A DNA stretch of 64,000 bases from Rhodococcus yunnanensis NBRC 103083 (GCF_001895005.1 NZ_BCXH01000001.1:1-64000); one strand, 5' to 3'; shown: positions 47,389 to 56,840, numbered from the stretch's first letter. Numbers and translations are program-made. The notes: a model not told the origin generated them from the sequence alone.

Positions 47389-47994
47389 ATGAACACACGA
47401 TCGACAGTCGGCGACGCTCGAACCGTCCGGCAGCGGATTCTCGACACCTCGGTGCAGGAGTTCTACGACTACGGCTTTCATGCCGCCACGCTGCGCAACA
47501 TTGCCAAAAGTGCAGGCTGTAGCGCTGCAAACGTGTACAACCACTTCGAGAACAAGGACGAGATCCTGGTCGAGCTGCTCAGATCGGCCAGTGACGAGCA
47601 GTTCACGGCGACTCGCAATGCAATTCGCAAAGCGGACCCCACGCCGCCGTCGCAGTGGGCGGCGGCCGTGGCTGCACATGCGCTGTACACAGCGAACAAC
47701 GTTCAGGCGTGTCTGGTGGCGAACACCGAACTGCGCTACCTCGACGAGGTGGATCGCAAGCGTGTGGTCGGTTCGCGGGACGCGCAGGAGCACCAATTCG
47801 TCGCCATCGCAGAAGCGGGTGTGGCCAGTGGAGACTTCGATATCGCCCTCGTGCATCAGGCGGTGACGGCGGTGCTGACGATGTGTTCGGGAATCGCCCT
47901 CTGGTTCCGAGGTGACGGTCCGCTGTCGGCGCAGGAGGTGGCCGAATCGTACGGCCGATACGGCCTGAATCTGGTCGGATACAGGCCGTCGTGA
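47389..47994 (+). CDS. TetR-family regulator of cluster B
   Basis: The 201 residues start at ATG 47389 (the frame is open from 47323). HTH: RQRILDTSVQEFYDYGFH, then LRNIAKSAGCSAANVYNHFENKDEIL (part). The ligand domain resembles TetR regulators of fatty-acid genes (Pfam TetR_C_33-like; loose). The divergent palindrome and its copy 65 bases after the gene's end suggest control of both the symporter operon and the acyl-CoA operon. Confidence 0.87.
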   Translation: MNTRSTVGDARTVRQRILDTSVQEFYDYGFHAATLRNIAKSAGCSAANVYNHFENKDEILVELLRSASDEQFTATRNAIRKADPTPPSQWAAAVAAHALYTANNVQACLVANTELRYLDEVDRKRVVGSRDAQEHQFVAIAEAGVASGDFDIALVHQAVTAVLTMCSGIALWFRGDGPLSAQEVAESYGRYGLNLVGYRPS

Positions 47995-48052
47995 GGCCAT
48001 GTCGGTTGACGGTGGGACGTTGACGGTCCGGTGGCGTACGTGCTCTACTGGG

Positions 48053-48066
48053 TGAACAGCCGTTAA
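48053..48066. promoter_or_regulatory. second copy of the cluster B operator
   Basis: TGAACAGCCGTTAA shares TGAAC and CGTTAA with the reverse complement of the site at 47281, including spacing. It lies 47 bases before the acyl-CoA dehydrogenase ATG. Confidence 0.55.
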
Positions 48067-48112
48067 TGTGACGTGGCATTCAATGCCGACGCACCACCCT
48101 TCAGGAGTACCC

Positions 48113-49306
48113 ATGACTCACCGGCCGTCCCAGCCGCGCACCGATTCCCCGCGGTATCTCACCGCCGACCGGATTGCCATCCGCGACCTGGCACGCGACT
48201 TCGCGATGAAGCAGGTTCTCCCTGTCGCGAACGAGCTCGACCCTGTGCAGGGCACCATCCCGGATTCGTTGAAGAAGGCGATGTCCGAAGTCGGCTTCTT
48301 CGGCATCATGATTCCCGAGGAGCACGGCGGACTCGGCCTCGGAGTGTTCGAATACTGCCTGGTCGCCGAGGAGCTGTCACGGGCATGGATGAGCGTGTCC
48401 GGACTGCTCGCCCGAGGCAACGGAATGGGAGGCGGATTCACTCCCGAGCAGGAGGCCGCGCTGCTCCCCAGGGTTGCCAGCGGCGACTACCTCGGCGCGT
48501 ACGCACTGTCCGAGGCCGAGGCGGGCTCCGACGTCGCCAACATCTCCTGCCGTGCGACACGCAGCGGTGACGAATGGGTTGTCAACGGAACCAAGATGTG
48601 GTGCACCTACGCCGACGAAGCCGACTACCTCGTTCTCTTCGCACGGACAGATCCACAGAAGGACCCCGCAAAACCGCACCGCGGCATCAGTGCATTTCTG
48701 ATCGACAAGGAGCGTGGAGTCCTTCCCGAGGGAATCAGTGGAACCAAGGTGCGCAAGATCGGTTATTTCGGTTGGAGCACATGGGAACTGGCATTCGACA
48801 ACTTCCGGGTACCGGCGGCGAACATGCTCGGCGAGGAAGGCAAGGGCTTCTACCTCGCGGTCAGTGGACTCGAGGTCGGTCGCGCTCACACCGCCGCCCG
48901 TGCCATCGGATTGGCGCGCGCCGCCCTCGAAGATTCCATCGCCTACATGCACACCCGGCGGCAGTTCGGTCATCCGATCGCGGATTTCCAGCACCTGCGT
49001 TTCAAGATCGCTTCGATGGCTGCGGACATCGAGGCGGCCCGTCAGCTCATGTACTCGGTCGCCACCGATATCGATACGGGTCGTCGGTGCAGCCTCGAAG
49101 CGTCGATGTGCAAGCTCGTCGCGACCGAGATGGCCGAACGCGTCACCAGTGACGCCGTCCAGATACACGGCGGTGCGGGCTACACGACCGATTTTCAGGT
49201 CGAAAGACATTGGCGTGATGCACGATTGACCAAGATCTTCGAGGGAACGAGCGAGATCCAGATGCGGATCATCTCGGACGAACTTCTCGGACGGGCCTCG
49301 TCATGA
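48113..49306 (+). CDS. acyl-CoA dehydrogenase
   Basis: The 397 residues have YALSEAEAGSDVANISC, VNGTKMWCTYADEAD, RRQFGHPIADFQHLRFK, and the catalytic Glu in KIFEGTSEIQMRII, so it is a complete MCAD-like enzyme. ATG 48113 has AGGAG 6 bases upstream. First gene of the cluster B operon. Given the C5 enzymes at the operon end, a methylsuccinyl-CoA-like or other short branched substrate is possible. Confidence 0.9.
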   Translation: MTHRPSQPRTDSPRYLTADRIAIRDLARDFAMKQVLPVANELDPVQGTIPDSLKKAMSEVGFFGIMIPEEHGGLGLGVFEYCLVAEELSRAWMSVSGLLARGNGMGGGFTPEQEAALLPRVASGDYLGAYALSEAEAGSDVANISCRATRSGDEWVVNGTKMWCTYADEADYLVLFARTDPQKDPAKPHRGISAFLIDKERGVLPEGISGTKVRKIGYFGWSTWELAFDNFRVPAANMLGEEGKGFYLAVSGLEVGRAHTAARAIGLARAALEDSIAYMHTRRQFGHPIADFQHLRFKIASMAADIEAARQLMYSVATDIDTGRRCSLEASMCKLVATEMAERVTSDAVQIHGGAGYTTDFQVERHWRDARLTKIFEGTSEIQMRIISDELLGRASS

Positions 49307-50079
49307 CCACGCAGACCCATACTGCTGTCCATGTCGGCGACAGGTCCGCGTCGGGAAGCCTTCGAGTCGGTGATCTCCTGTTGCGCAGCGGTGTCGATCC
49401 TGTTGTCTCGCAAACGATCGGAACTGCTGGGCTGGTGTTCGCGGGGCTGTCGAGTACACCTGTCTCGGGCGGTGAGCGAACCGGGATGGAGTGGAAACGC
49501 ATCGATGCGGTGGAGCCTGGCGACAGCGCGCGCGTATACACCGTGGTGACACGTGTTGCGGTACTCGACCGTGGAACCGAACTCGACCGACACGTACGAG
49601 TCGTCGACTCGCTCGGCAACATTCGAGAAGAAGGCACCGAGACGTGGTCGGTACCGACCACCACAGCGATTCGCGTCGATGCAGGTACCGACTTCTGCAC
49701 CGGACCGTGGGCCGACGCCCTGGTCGAATCCCTCGCTCGGGAAAGCGAATTTGCGGATTCACTGTCCACCTGGGATGGAACGATCGGGCTGAGGTGCACT
49801 GACGGTTCGTCTCGCTCGCGTGAGATTCACCTGCGCATATACCGCGGCCGGATCATCGACGTCACCCGCCGAACGCCGCACGGGGCAACGTTCGTCTTCA
49901 CCGCGAGTGCCCGCGCATGGATCGACCTGGTGACGGCCGAGCGAAACGATTTCATGCGGCGGGCGATCCGCGGCGAATTCGATTCCAGCGGAGACGGTTA
50001 CGAGTATCTGAGGCTGACCAAGCCGCTCGGCATCATCGTCGAGCACGCCCGGACCATCGCGAAAGGCACACGCGCATGA
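49303..50079 (+). CDS. hotdog-like and SCP2-like two-domain protein
   Basis: The N-terminal half (to about residue 120) has hotdog features (EPGDSARVYTVVTRVAVLD, then DRHVRVVDSLGNIREEGTET in part). The C-terminal half resembles sterol-carrier-2 domains (WDGTIGLRC, LRIYRGRIIDVTRRTPHGA, FMRRAIRGEFDSSGDGYEYL). Such a protein may bind or hydrate an acyl-CoA. No catalytic Asp-His pair of R-hydratases is obvious. Overlaps both neighbours by 4 bases. Confidence 0.7.
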   Translation: MTTQTHTAVHVGDRSASGSLRVGDLLLRSGVDPVVSQTIGTAGLVFAGLSSTPVSGGERTGMEWKRIDAVEPGDSARVYTVVTRVAVLDRGTELDRHVRVVDSLGNIREEGTETWSVPTTTAIRVDAGTDFCTGPWADALVESLARESEFADSLSTWDGTIGLRCTDGSSRSREIHLRIYRGRIIDVTRRTPHGATFVFTASARAWIDLVTAERNDFMRRAIRGEFDSSGDGYEYLRLTKPLGIIVEHARTIAKGTRA

Positions 50080-50924
50080 TCGAAGCGAAGTATCTGTCCA
50101 TCGATGGACCACTCGGTTTCGTAGAGATCGTGACTCCTGACAAGCCGAGCACGACAGCGCTGCCCACAGTGTTGTGTCTGCACACAGCCGGCCAGAGTGG
50201 GGTTCAGTGGCGCCACGTCGCCAGAGAGTTGGCCGAGCAGGGCTACCGCGTCGTCGTGCCCGATCTACCAGGACACGGCCGCTCCGAACCCGCACCCGGT
50301 GGGCCCGTCGACGACCTGGTCCGGTACGCGGATTGGCTCGGGACTCTACTCGATCTCCTGGAGGTCACCACGCCCTTCGTCATCGGCTGCTCGATCGGCG
50401 GAAAACTGACGCTCGAACTCGCAACCCGACCTGGCCGTCCGCTCGCCGGCGCTGTCGCGATGGAAGCCGAGGCGGCCCCTGGCCGCGTCAACGTTCACGG
50501 CCTGCGCCGGGAACTCGAGGACGTCGCCGGACCCAGCCGCTCTGACAGGACGTATCTCGGCACGCTCGCATCGATCGGCACCGACGTTGGATTCGAACGC
50601 GCGCACCTCATCGCGGCGATGCACAAGCGGGAGGACCCGCAGATCTCGTCGACGGATCTGATCGGGTGGGGAACCCACGACGTCCGGGATCGGCTGCGAG
50701 ACGTGACGTGCCCGATCCACCTGGTCGCAGGAGACGAGGATCCGTGGATTGAGGTCTCCGCAGTGCAGGCGGCCGCCGACGCGATCAACACCGTGCATCC
50801 AGGACTCGCTCGGTGCACCGTATTGAAGGGAATCGGTCACTACCCGATGGAGGAGATCGACGACTTCGCGGCTCTCGCGACGGGCTGGTTGCTCGATCTC
50901 GCATCGGTGGGGGCAGCGTCATGA
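50076..50924 (+). CDS. alpha/beta hydrolase
   Basis: The 282 residues have the oxyanion region VLCLHTAGQSGVQWR, the nucleophile Ser in IGCSIGGKLTLEL near residue 112, the acid in VAGDEDPWIEV and the catalytic His in GIGHYPMEE. It may hydrolyse an ester, lactone or C-C bond of the pathway substrate before CoA activation by the next gene. ATG overlaps the upstream stop. Confidence 0.87.
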   Translation: MIEAKYLSIDGPLGFVEIVTPDKPSTTALPTVLCLHTAGQSGVQWRHVARELAEQGYRVVVPDLPGHGRSEPAPGGPVDDLVRYADWLGTLLDLLEVTTPFVIGCSIGGKLTLELATRPGRPLAGAVAMEAEAAPGRVNVHGLRRELEDVAGPSRSDRTYLGTLASIGTDVGFERAHLIAAMHKREDPQISSTDLIGWGTHDVRDRLRDVTCPIHLVAGDEDPWIEVSAVQAAADAINTVHPGLARCTVLKGIGHYPMEEIDDFAALATGWLLDLASVGAAS

Positions 50925-52585
50925 CCACACTCGCGCAGTTCTTGGCCAGCGTCGTCGAGGCGGATCCGGATGCAGCCGCGACGGTAGACGTCGTCGACGA
51001 CCGGCTCGTGACTACCTCGAGAAGGGAGCTGGCGGACCGAGTTGCCGCGCTTTCCGCGGAATTGAAGACTGTGGGGGTCACCGAAGGCGACTGCATCGCG
51101 GTGATGCTGCCCAACTGGTCCGACACCATCGTCTGGCAGTTCGCGGCAGCGTCCCTCGGAGCCCACGTCATCGGTGTCAACACCCGCTACAACACACGCG
51201 AGGTCGCTCATATCCTGGACTCCGCTGCTCCGAGCGTCGTGGCCGTGGCCGAGCGGTTTCACGGTCTCGACCTGTTCGCGACATTGTCCGCCGCGCTGAC
51301 CGGGCCTGCGCCGGCAGTGGCAGTGGTCGGCGGTCCTGACGCCACGACGACCGACCCCGATCCGGTGCAGTTCGATCTGGGTGGGGGAGCCTGGAACGCG
51401 GAAAGCGGCAATACGGGTTCCGTTCGGGTTCCGGTCACTCCGGACATGGCAGCCTTGACCGTCGCCGGGATGGCACATGACCGCGGCGACCCGCTGACCG
51501 TGGCATTCACCACCTCGGGATCGACCGGCACACCCAAGCTCGCCGCGCACCGCGAGGGCGCGGTCGTCGCACACGCGCTGGCCGACGCGTCCGCGACGAA
51601 CATCACGGACGGAGACGTCGTGCTGTGCGTCCTGCCGGTATCGGGTGTGTTCGGCTTCAACACCGCGATGGCAGGGTTGGCAGGGGGAGCGACGCTGTTC
51701 ATGGAACCGGTGTTCGACGCATTCGCGACCCTGGCGCGGATGGAGACGTTGCGTGTCACGCACATCGTCGGCGGCGACGACCTCTACGGTCGATTGCACG
51801 ACCAGTGGCAGACATCGGGAGGTGACCTGTCCTCGTTGAAGCTGCTCGGAATCGCCGACTTCCTCGGCCGCACAACCGAAATCGCAACATGGGCTCGTGA
51901 TGAGTTCGGTGCAGTGACTACCGGTGTCTTCGGATCATCGGAAGTATTCTCCTTGATGCTGCTGTGGCACTCGGACGACAGCGAGAAGTTGCGGTGGACA
52001 GGTGGTGGCCGACCGGTTGCCACGGCGATCGAGGTACGCATCGCGGACCCGTTCGACGACTCGGTCCTTCGAGATGGTCAGCAGGGCGAGATCCAGGTTC
52101 GCGGACCGAATGTCGTCGACGCCTATCTCGGCAACGCAGAGGCCGCAGCCGCTGCATTCACGACGGACGGGTGGTTCCGCAGTGGGGATCTGGGTACGGC
52201 GACCGGCGACGGCGGATTCTCCTACGTCTGCAGGATGGGCGACGTGCTGAGACTGCGCGGCTTTCTCGTCGACCCTGCGGAGATCGAACAGCGGCTTGCG
52301 GAGCATCCTGCGGTGGCCCTGTCGAAGGTCGTCGGCATCACCGGCGACGGCGGATACACGCGAGCCGTTGCGTTCGTGGTGCCGATCGAGGGTTCCGAGG
52401 TGGACGCTCTAAGTCTGAAGGACTGGTGCGCTTCGGCGCTGGCGTCGTTCAAGGTGCCGTCGGCCGTGCATTTCATCGATTCCATGCCTACCACCGTCGG
52501 TGGCAACGGCACCAAGATCCGGGCAGTCGAGCTCCGTGAGTGGGCTCGGCAGTGGACCGACTACGAAAGGGATTTCCGTGCCTGA
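50921..52585 (+). CDS. AMP-forming acyl-CoA ligase
   Basis: The 554 residues show the P-loop FTTSGSTGTPKLAAHRE, the A5-like FGSSEVFSLML, DGWFRSGDLGT and MGDVLRLRGFLVDPAEIE, and near the end VGGNGTKIRAVELR with the catalytic Lys. The enzyme activates a carboxylic acid with ATP and CoA. It overlaps the hydrolase (4 bases) and thiolase (8 bases), so the acid is probably produced by the hydrolase or imported by the symporter. Confidence 0.9.
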   Translation: MTTLAQFLASVVEADPDAAATVDVVDDRLVTTSRRELADRVAALSAELKTVGVTEGDCIAVMLPNWSDTIVWQFAAASLGAHVIGVNTRYNTREVAHILDSAAPSVVAVAERFHGLDLFATLSAALTGPAPAVAVVGGPDATTTDPDPVQFDLGGGAWNAESGNTGSVRVPVTPDMAALTVAGMAHDRGDPLTVAFTTSGSTGTPKLAAHREGAVVAHALADASATNITDGDVVLCVLPVSGVFGFNTAMAGLAGGATLFMEPVFDAFATLARMETLRVTHIVGGDDLYGRLHDQWQTSGGDLSSLKLLGIADFLGRTTEIATWARDEFGAVTTGVFGSSEVFSLMLLWHSDDSEKLRWTGGGRPVATAIEVRIADPFDDSVLRDGQQGEIQVRGPNVVDAYLGNAEAAAAAFTTDGWFRSGDLGTATGDGGFSYVCRMGDVLRLRGFLVDPAEIEQRLAEHPAVALSKVVGITGDGGYTRAVAFVVPIEGSEVDALSLKDWCASALASFKVPSAVHFIDSMPTTVGGNGTKIRAVELREWARQWTDYERDFRA

Positions 52586-53816
52586 TTTCCAGCCTGCGCA
52601 TGCCGACGACATCGTCGTGTGCGAGCCGCTTCGCACCCCCGTCGGCCGATACGGCGGCCAGTTCAAAGACGTCGCGGCGACGGATCTCGGTGCCAGGGTG
52701 GTCTCCGAACTCCTCGCGCGCACCGGAATCGCTCCGGAGGTGATCGACGACGTCATCTTCGGCCAGTGTTATCCCAACGGGGAAGCGCCTGCCATCGGTC
52801 GCGTCGTCGCTCTCGATGCAGGCTTGCCCGTCACCGTCCCCGGCCAGCAGATCGATCGACGCTGCGGCTCCGGCCTGCAGGCCGTCCTGGACGCGGCGAT
52901 GCGTATCCAGACCGGGATTGCCGAGGTTGTCATCGCCGGCGGCGCCGAGTCGATGAGCCAGGCGGAGTACTACAGCACCGACATGCGGTGGGGTGCCCGG
53001 GGGAAACCGTCGACCATGCACGATCGCCTCGGCCGCGGGCGCGTCACCGCAGGTGGCCGGAACTACCCTGTACCCGGAGGCATGCTCGAGACGGCCGAGA
53101 ACCTGCGTCGCACTTACGGAATCGGCCGTGAGGAACAGGACGCGTTGGCCGTCGAGTCGCACCGTCGAGCGGTCGCTGCCATCGATTCCGGGATCTTCGC
53201 CGAGGAGATCGTTCCCGTCGACATACCCGTTCGCGGACGTGCGCCTCTGGTGGTGGACCGCGACGAGCATCCGCGTGCCGACACGACGCGAGAGTCGCTG
53301 AGCAGACTACGGCCGATAATGATCGACGCCGACCCGGATTCGACGGTCACGGCAGGCAATGCCAGCGGTCAGAACGACGGCGCCGCAGCATGTCTCGTCA
53401 CCACTCGGACAGGTGCGGAGAGTCTGGGCCTACGGCCGTCCGCGCGATTGGTGACGTGGGCTGTGGCAGGGGTCGAGCCGTCGCTCATGGGAATCGGTCC
53501 GGTCCCGTCGACCGAGCAGGCACTCCAACGCGCCGGACTCACCTTGGCGGACATCGACCTGATCGAGCTGAACGAAGCGTTCGCTGCGCAGGCGCTCGCC
53601 GTTACCCGTGAATGGAAGTTCACGGATGCGGACTTCGAACGCACCAACGTCAACGGCTCCGGGATCTCGCTGGGCCACCCCGTCGGCGCGACCGGCGTCC
53701 GAATCCTCACGACACTGCTGCGGGAGATGGACCGTCGAGGCTCCCGATACGGTCTCGAAACGATGTGTATCGGTGGGGGACAGGGACTCACCGCAATCTT
53801 CGAGCGAACATCGTGA
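52578..53816 (+). CDS. thiolase
   Basis: The 412 residues start at GTG 52578. Nucleophile Cys 96 (IDRRCGSGLQAV), NEAFAAQ, GHPVGATG and the second Cys in MCIGGGQG are all present, so it is an active-type degradative thiolase. It releases acetyl-CoA or a C5 unit for the following CaiB/CitE/hydratase genes. Confidence 0.92.
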   Translation: MPDFQPAHADDIVVCEPLRTPVGRYGGQFKDVAATDLGARVVSELLARTGIAPEVIDDVIFGQCYPNGEAPAIGRVVALDAGLPVTVPGQQIDRRCGSGLQAVLDAAMRIQTGIAEVVIAGGAESMSQAEYYSTDMRWGARGKPSTMHDRLGRGRVTAGGRNYPVPGGMLETAENLRRTYGIGREEQDALAVESHRRAVAAIDSGIFAEEIVPVDIPVRGRAPLVVDRDEHPRADTTRESLSRLRPIMIDADPDSTVTAGNASGQNDGAAACLVTTRTGAESLGLRPSARLVTWAVAGVEPSLMGIGPVPSTEQALQRAGLTLADIDLIELNEAFAAQALAVTREWKFTDADFERTNVNGSGISLGHPVGATGVRILTTLLREMDRRGSRYGLETMCIGGGQGLTAIFERTS

Positions 53817-55000
53817 CCTCCAGGCCGCTCGACGGAGTACGCGTGATCGACATGTGCACGTTCGTCGCGGGTCCGACCGCGGGACGTATGCTCGCCGAGC
53901 TCGGCGCCGAGGTCATCCGCATCGATCCGCTGCGCGGTGCCATCGATGCCGATCGTTGGCCGGTGAACGAGTCCGACACGAGCCTGTACTGGGCCGGCCT
54001 CAACCAGGCGAAGAAGTCCGTTGCCGTCGATCTTCGGAGCGACGCAGGCCGCGAGCTCGTCGCGGACCTCGTCACCGAGGCAGGCGTGTTGGTGGAGAAT
54101 CTCGCGCACGCACCATGGTTGGCCAACGACGTATTGACCGAACGCCGTGCGGATCTCGTGCACCTGCACATTCAGGGAAATCCGGACGGTACTCCGGCAA
54201 TCGACTACACCGTCAATGCGTGCGTGGGCCTGCCTCTCATGACAGGGCCGGTCGATTCCACGACGCCGGTCAATCATGTCCTGCCGGCGTGGGACATGAT
54301 CTCCGGCGTTCACGCAGCGCTGGGAATCGTTTCGGCACTGCGGCTTCGCGACACGACGGGAGTGGGGTCGTACATGGAATTGGCATTGTCCGACGTCGCA
54401 TTGTCCGCAGTCGCAGGTATGGGCTGGGTGGCCGAAGCCGAGCAGAACGGACATGGGCGGCCGCGTCAGGGCAATGCTCTGTACGGCAGCTACGGATCCG
54501 ATTTCGCGACGGCGGACGGAAGATCGGTGATGGTCGTCGGCCTGACTGTCGGTCAATGGAGAGCGCTCGTCGATGCCACCGAAACTTCGGACATCTTCAC
54601 TGCGCTCGAGAAGCAACGTGGTCTCGATCTGACCGTCTCCGCCGATCGATATCGAGCCCGGGATGCCATCACCGCAATCATCCGTCCGTGGTTCGAATCT
54701 CGAACTCTCGCCGAGATCGAGCACGGGCTTCAGGATAGCCGCGTCTTGTGGTCGGTCTACCGCGATCTCGCAGAGGTGGCGTCACAGGCTAGCCCGGTAC
54801 TCCAACGCGTCGACCACCCAGGAGCGAACTCGATGCTCACCTCGCGTTCGGCGTTGCGGTGGCACGGCGAGTACACCGACGCCGCATCCGCGCCGCGGCA
54901 CGGTGAGCACACCGCGGACGTCCTCGGCGCCATCTTGGGTCTCGACGCCGAACGGATCGAGACGCTGGTGCGCGACGGCATTGTCGGCGGCGTGTCGTGA
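53813..55000 (+). CDS. CaiB/BaiF family CoA-transferase, mesaconyl-CoA C1-C4 transferase-like
   Basis: The 395 residues start MTSRPLDGVRVIDMCTFVAGP, with the family N-terminus and the catalytic-type Asp region PAWDMISGVHAALG. The blocks DADRWPVNESDTSLYWAGLN and AKKSVAVDLRSDAGREL look like 2-methylfumaryl-CoA isomerase (Mct) of the 3-hydroxypropionate bicycle. Mct moves CoA within mesaconate from C1 to C4. The two next genes code for matching lyase and hydratase types, which supports this call or a close itaconate/mesaconate CoA-transferase. GTG overlaps the thiolase stop. Confidence 0.8.
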   Translation: MTSRPLDGVRVIDMCTFVAGPTAGRMLAELGAEVIRIDPLRGAIDADRWPVNESDTSLYWAGLNQAKKSVAVDLRSDAGRELVADLVTEAGVLVENLAHAPWLANDVLTERRADLVHLHIQGNPDGTPAIDYTVNACVGLPLMTGPVDSTTPVNHVLPAWDMISGVHAALGIVSALRLRDTTGVGSYMELALSDVALSAVAGMGWVAEAEQNGHGRPRQGNALYGSYGSDFATADGRSVMVVGLTVGQWRALVDATETSDIFTALEKQRGLDLTVSADRYRARDAITAIIRPWFESRTLAEIEHGLQDSRVLWSVYRDLAEVASQASPVLQRVDHPGANSMLTSRSALRWHGEYTDAASAPRHGEHTADVLGAILGLDAERIETLVRDGIVGGVS

Positions 55001-55827
55001 ATCGACGTAGGCGATCGGTCTTGATTGCGCCTGCGTCGAACGAACGCATGGTGGCGACAGCGCTCGTCTCGTCTGCGGACGAGGTGGTGCTGGATCTCGA
55101 GGATGCGGTAGCGCCGGATGCGAAAGCCGCGGCGCGTGATGTGTTGCGCCGAATGTTGACTACAGAGCCGGGACGTAGGACGTCGGTGCGCATCAACGGG
55201 CTGACCACACGCTGGGCAGCCGAGGATCTGGAACTCTGCGCCACACTGGGCAATCGAGTGCACAGCATCGTGGTGCCGAAAGCCGAAACCGCTCAGCAGA
55301 TCGCCGAGATCAGTGGGGCGTTGGTTGCCACGGACATCGGCGTACAGGCACTGATCGAGACGCCGTCGGGCCTAGCCAATGCGCGCAGCATCGCCGGCGC
55401 GAGTGCCCGCGTCGAGTCGCTGGTGTTGGGTTACGCGGATCTGGGGGCGGCGCTGGGTCGCAGCCCCGATGCGGGGCCGGGCCTGTGGCTGACTCATCAG
55501 GATGCTGTCCTGACTGCGGCTCGTATCGCCGGCATCCAGGCCATCGACGGGCCATGGTTGGCCGTGGCGGACAGCTCCGACTTCCGGGAGTGGACGCGCC
55601 ATGTCGGTGATCTCGGTTTCGATGGCAAATGGGTCATACACCCCAGCCAGATCGATTCGGTGACAACGGCATTCACACCCTCGCCCGACGCGGTTGCTCA
55701 TGCTCGTCGTGTACTGGATGCACTATCGAGGGCGGAATCAGATGGGACCGGAGCGGTGCAGCTCGACGGGAAAATGCTCGACGAGGCTGTCGCAGTCGCA
55801 GCTCGGCGCGTGTTGTCGCGCCGATGA
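54997..55827 (+). CDS. CitE/HpcH-family CoA-ester lyase, citramalyl-CoA lyase-like
   Basis: The 276 residues have RRRRSVLIAPASNERM, the metal region VLDLEDAVAPDAK, VPKAETAQQI, the Glu in ALIETPSGLANA, GKWVIHPSQI and the C-terminal lid AVQLDGKMLDEAV. This is the malyl-/citramalyl-CoA lyase type rather than a citrate-lyase subunit, because no other citrate-lyase genes are present. The likely reaction is citramalyl-CoA to acetyl-CoA and pyruvate. GTGA overlap with the CaiB gene. Confidence 0.85.
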   Translation: MNRRRRSVLIAPASNERMVATALVSSADEVVLDLEDAVAPDAKAAARDVLRRMLTTEPGRRTSVRINGLTTRWAAEDLELCATLGNRVHSIVVPKAETAQQIAEISGALVATDIGVQALIETPSGLANARSIAGASARVESLVLGYADLGAALGRSPDAGPGLWLTHQDAVLTAARIAGIQAIDGPWLAVADSSDFREWTRHVGDLGFDGKWVIHPSQIDSVTTAFTPSPDAVAHARRVLDALSRAESDGTGAVQLDGKMLDEAVAVAARRVLSRR

Positions 55828-55844
55828 ACAGTAGGGGAGGACTC

Positions 55845-56834
55845 GTGAACGTCACATCCACCGGCGGACCGTACTTCGACGAACTCGCGGTCGGCGACGT
55901 CTACGACCGCGCACCCGCCGTCACGCTCACCGACGGCGTGGCCGCAGTGCACCTGTCCATTCTCGGGAGCCGGTTGCGGCTTCCCCTGGATGTAAGTCTG
56001 TCGGCGCTCGTGACCGGACGGTCCACCCCGCTCGCTCATCCTGCGTTGGTGTGCGATGTTGCGATAGGGCAGTCGACGCTTGTGACACAGCACGTGATTG
56101 CCAACCTCTTCTACCGTGGCCTCCGGTTTCATCGATTTCCCCACATCGGTGACACCATCACGACGAGGACCGAAGTGGTGGCGCTGAAGGAGAACTCGGC
56201 GCGACCGGGTCGGGCACCCACGGGTCTGGTGGCACTGCGGATCACCACGATCGACCAGAACGGCAACCTCGTGCTCGATTTTCACCGGTGCGCGATGCTG
56301 CCACTGTCCGACGATCCGAACCCGAATCGGCCGCGGCACAACGACGACATGTCCGCCGTCGGAGCCTCGGAGGATTCCGCGTGGGAGATACCGTCGGACT
56401 GGGATCTCGACGCATATCGCGAGAGGACCGGTTGTGCACCGTTCGAGGTTCCGGGCGTCACCTTCCGGAGTAGCGGCGATGTGGTCTCCAATGCCCCGGA
56501 GCTTGCGCGCATCAGTATGAACATCGCTGCAGTGCACCATGATCGGCGGGAACGAGGAGATCGGCTCGTCTACGGTGGTCACACCATTGGACTGGCCCTG
56601 GCACAGGCGAACCGCATATTCCCCGACATGATCGGGATCCTGGGCTGGATTTCCTGTGATCACACGGGGCCGGTCCGAGAAGGGGATACCGTGGTCAGCG
56701 AGGTGACGGTGGACAGCGTCGACCGCGGGCCCAGGGGATCCGTGGTCCACCTGCGGTCGATCGTGCGTGCGCAGCGTGACGACGCCGACGACGTCGAGGT
56801 TCTCGACTGGCGCTTCGTGGCCCTGATGTCGTAA
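55845..56834 (+). CDS. double-hotdog acyl-CoA hydratase, mesaconyl-C4-CoA hydratase-like
   Basis: GTG 55845 has GGGGAGG six bases upstream; ATG 55824, overlapping the lyase stop, is an in-frame alternative. The 329 residues hold two MaoC-like hotdog halves: GPYFDELAVGDVYDRAPAVT, then IANLFYRGLRFHRFPHIGDT, and in the second half DRLVYGGHTIGLALAQANR with the catalytic-type His. The whole layout follows mesaconyl-C4-CoA hydratase. It would make citramalyl-CoA for the upstream lyase. It ends 6 bases from the convergent AraC gene. Confidence 0.82.
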   Translation: MNVTSTGGPYFDELAVGDVYDRAPAVTLTDGVAAVHLSILGSRLRLPLDVSLSALVTGRSTPLAHPALVCDVAIGQSTLVTQHVIANLFYRGLRFHRFPHIGDTITTRTEVVALKENSARPGRAPTGLVALRITTIDQNGNLVLDFHRCAMLPLSDDPNPNRPRHNDDMSAVGASEDSAWEIPSDWDLDAYRERTGCAPFEVPGVTFRSSGDVVSNAPELARISMNIAAVHHDRRERGDRLVYGGHTIGLALAQANRIFPDMIGILGWISCDHTGPVREGDTVVSEVTVDSVDRGPRGSVVHLRSIVRAQRDDADDVEVLDWRFVALMS

Positions 56835-56840
56835 CCCCGG

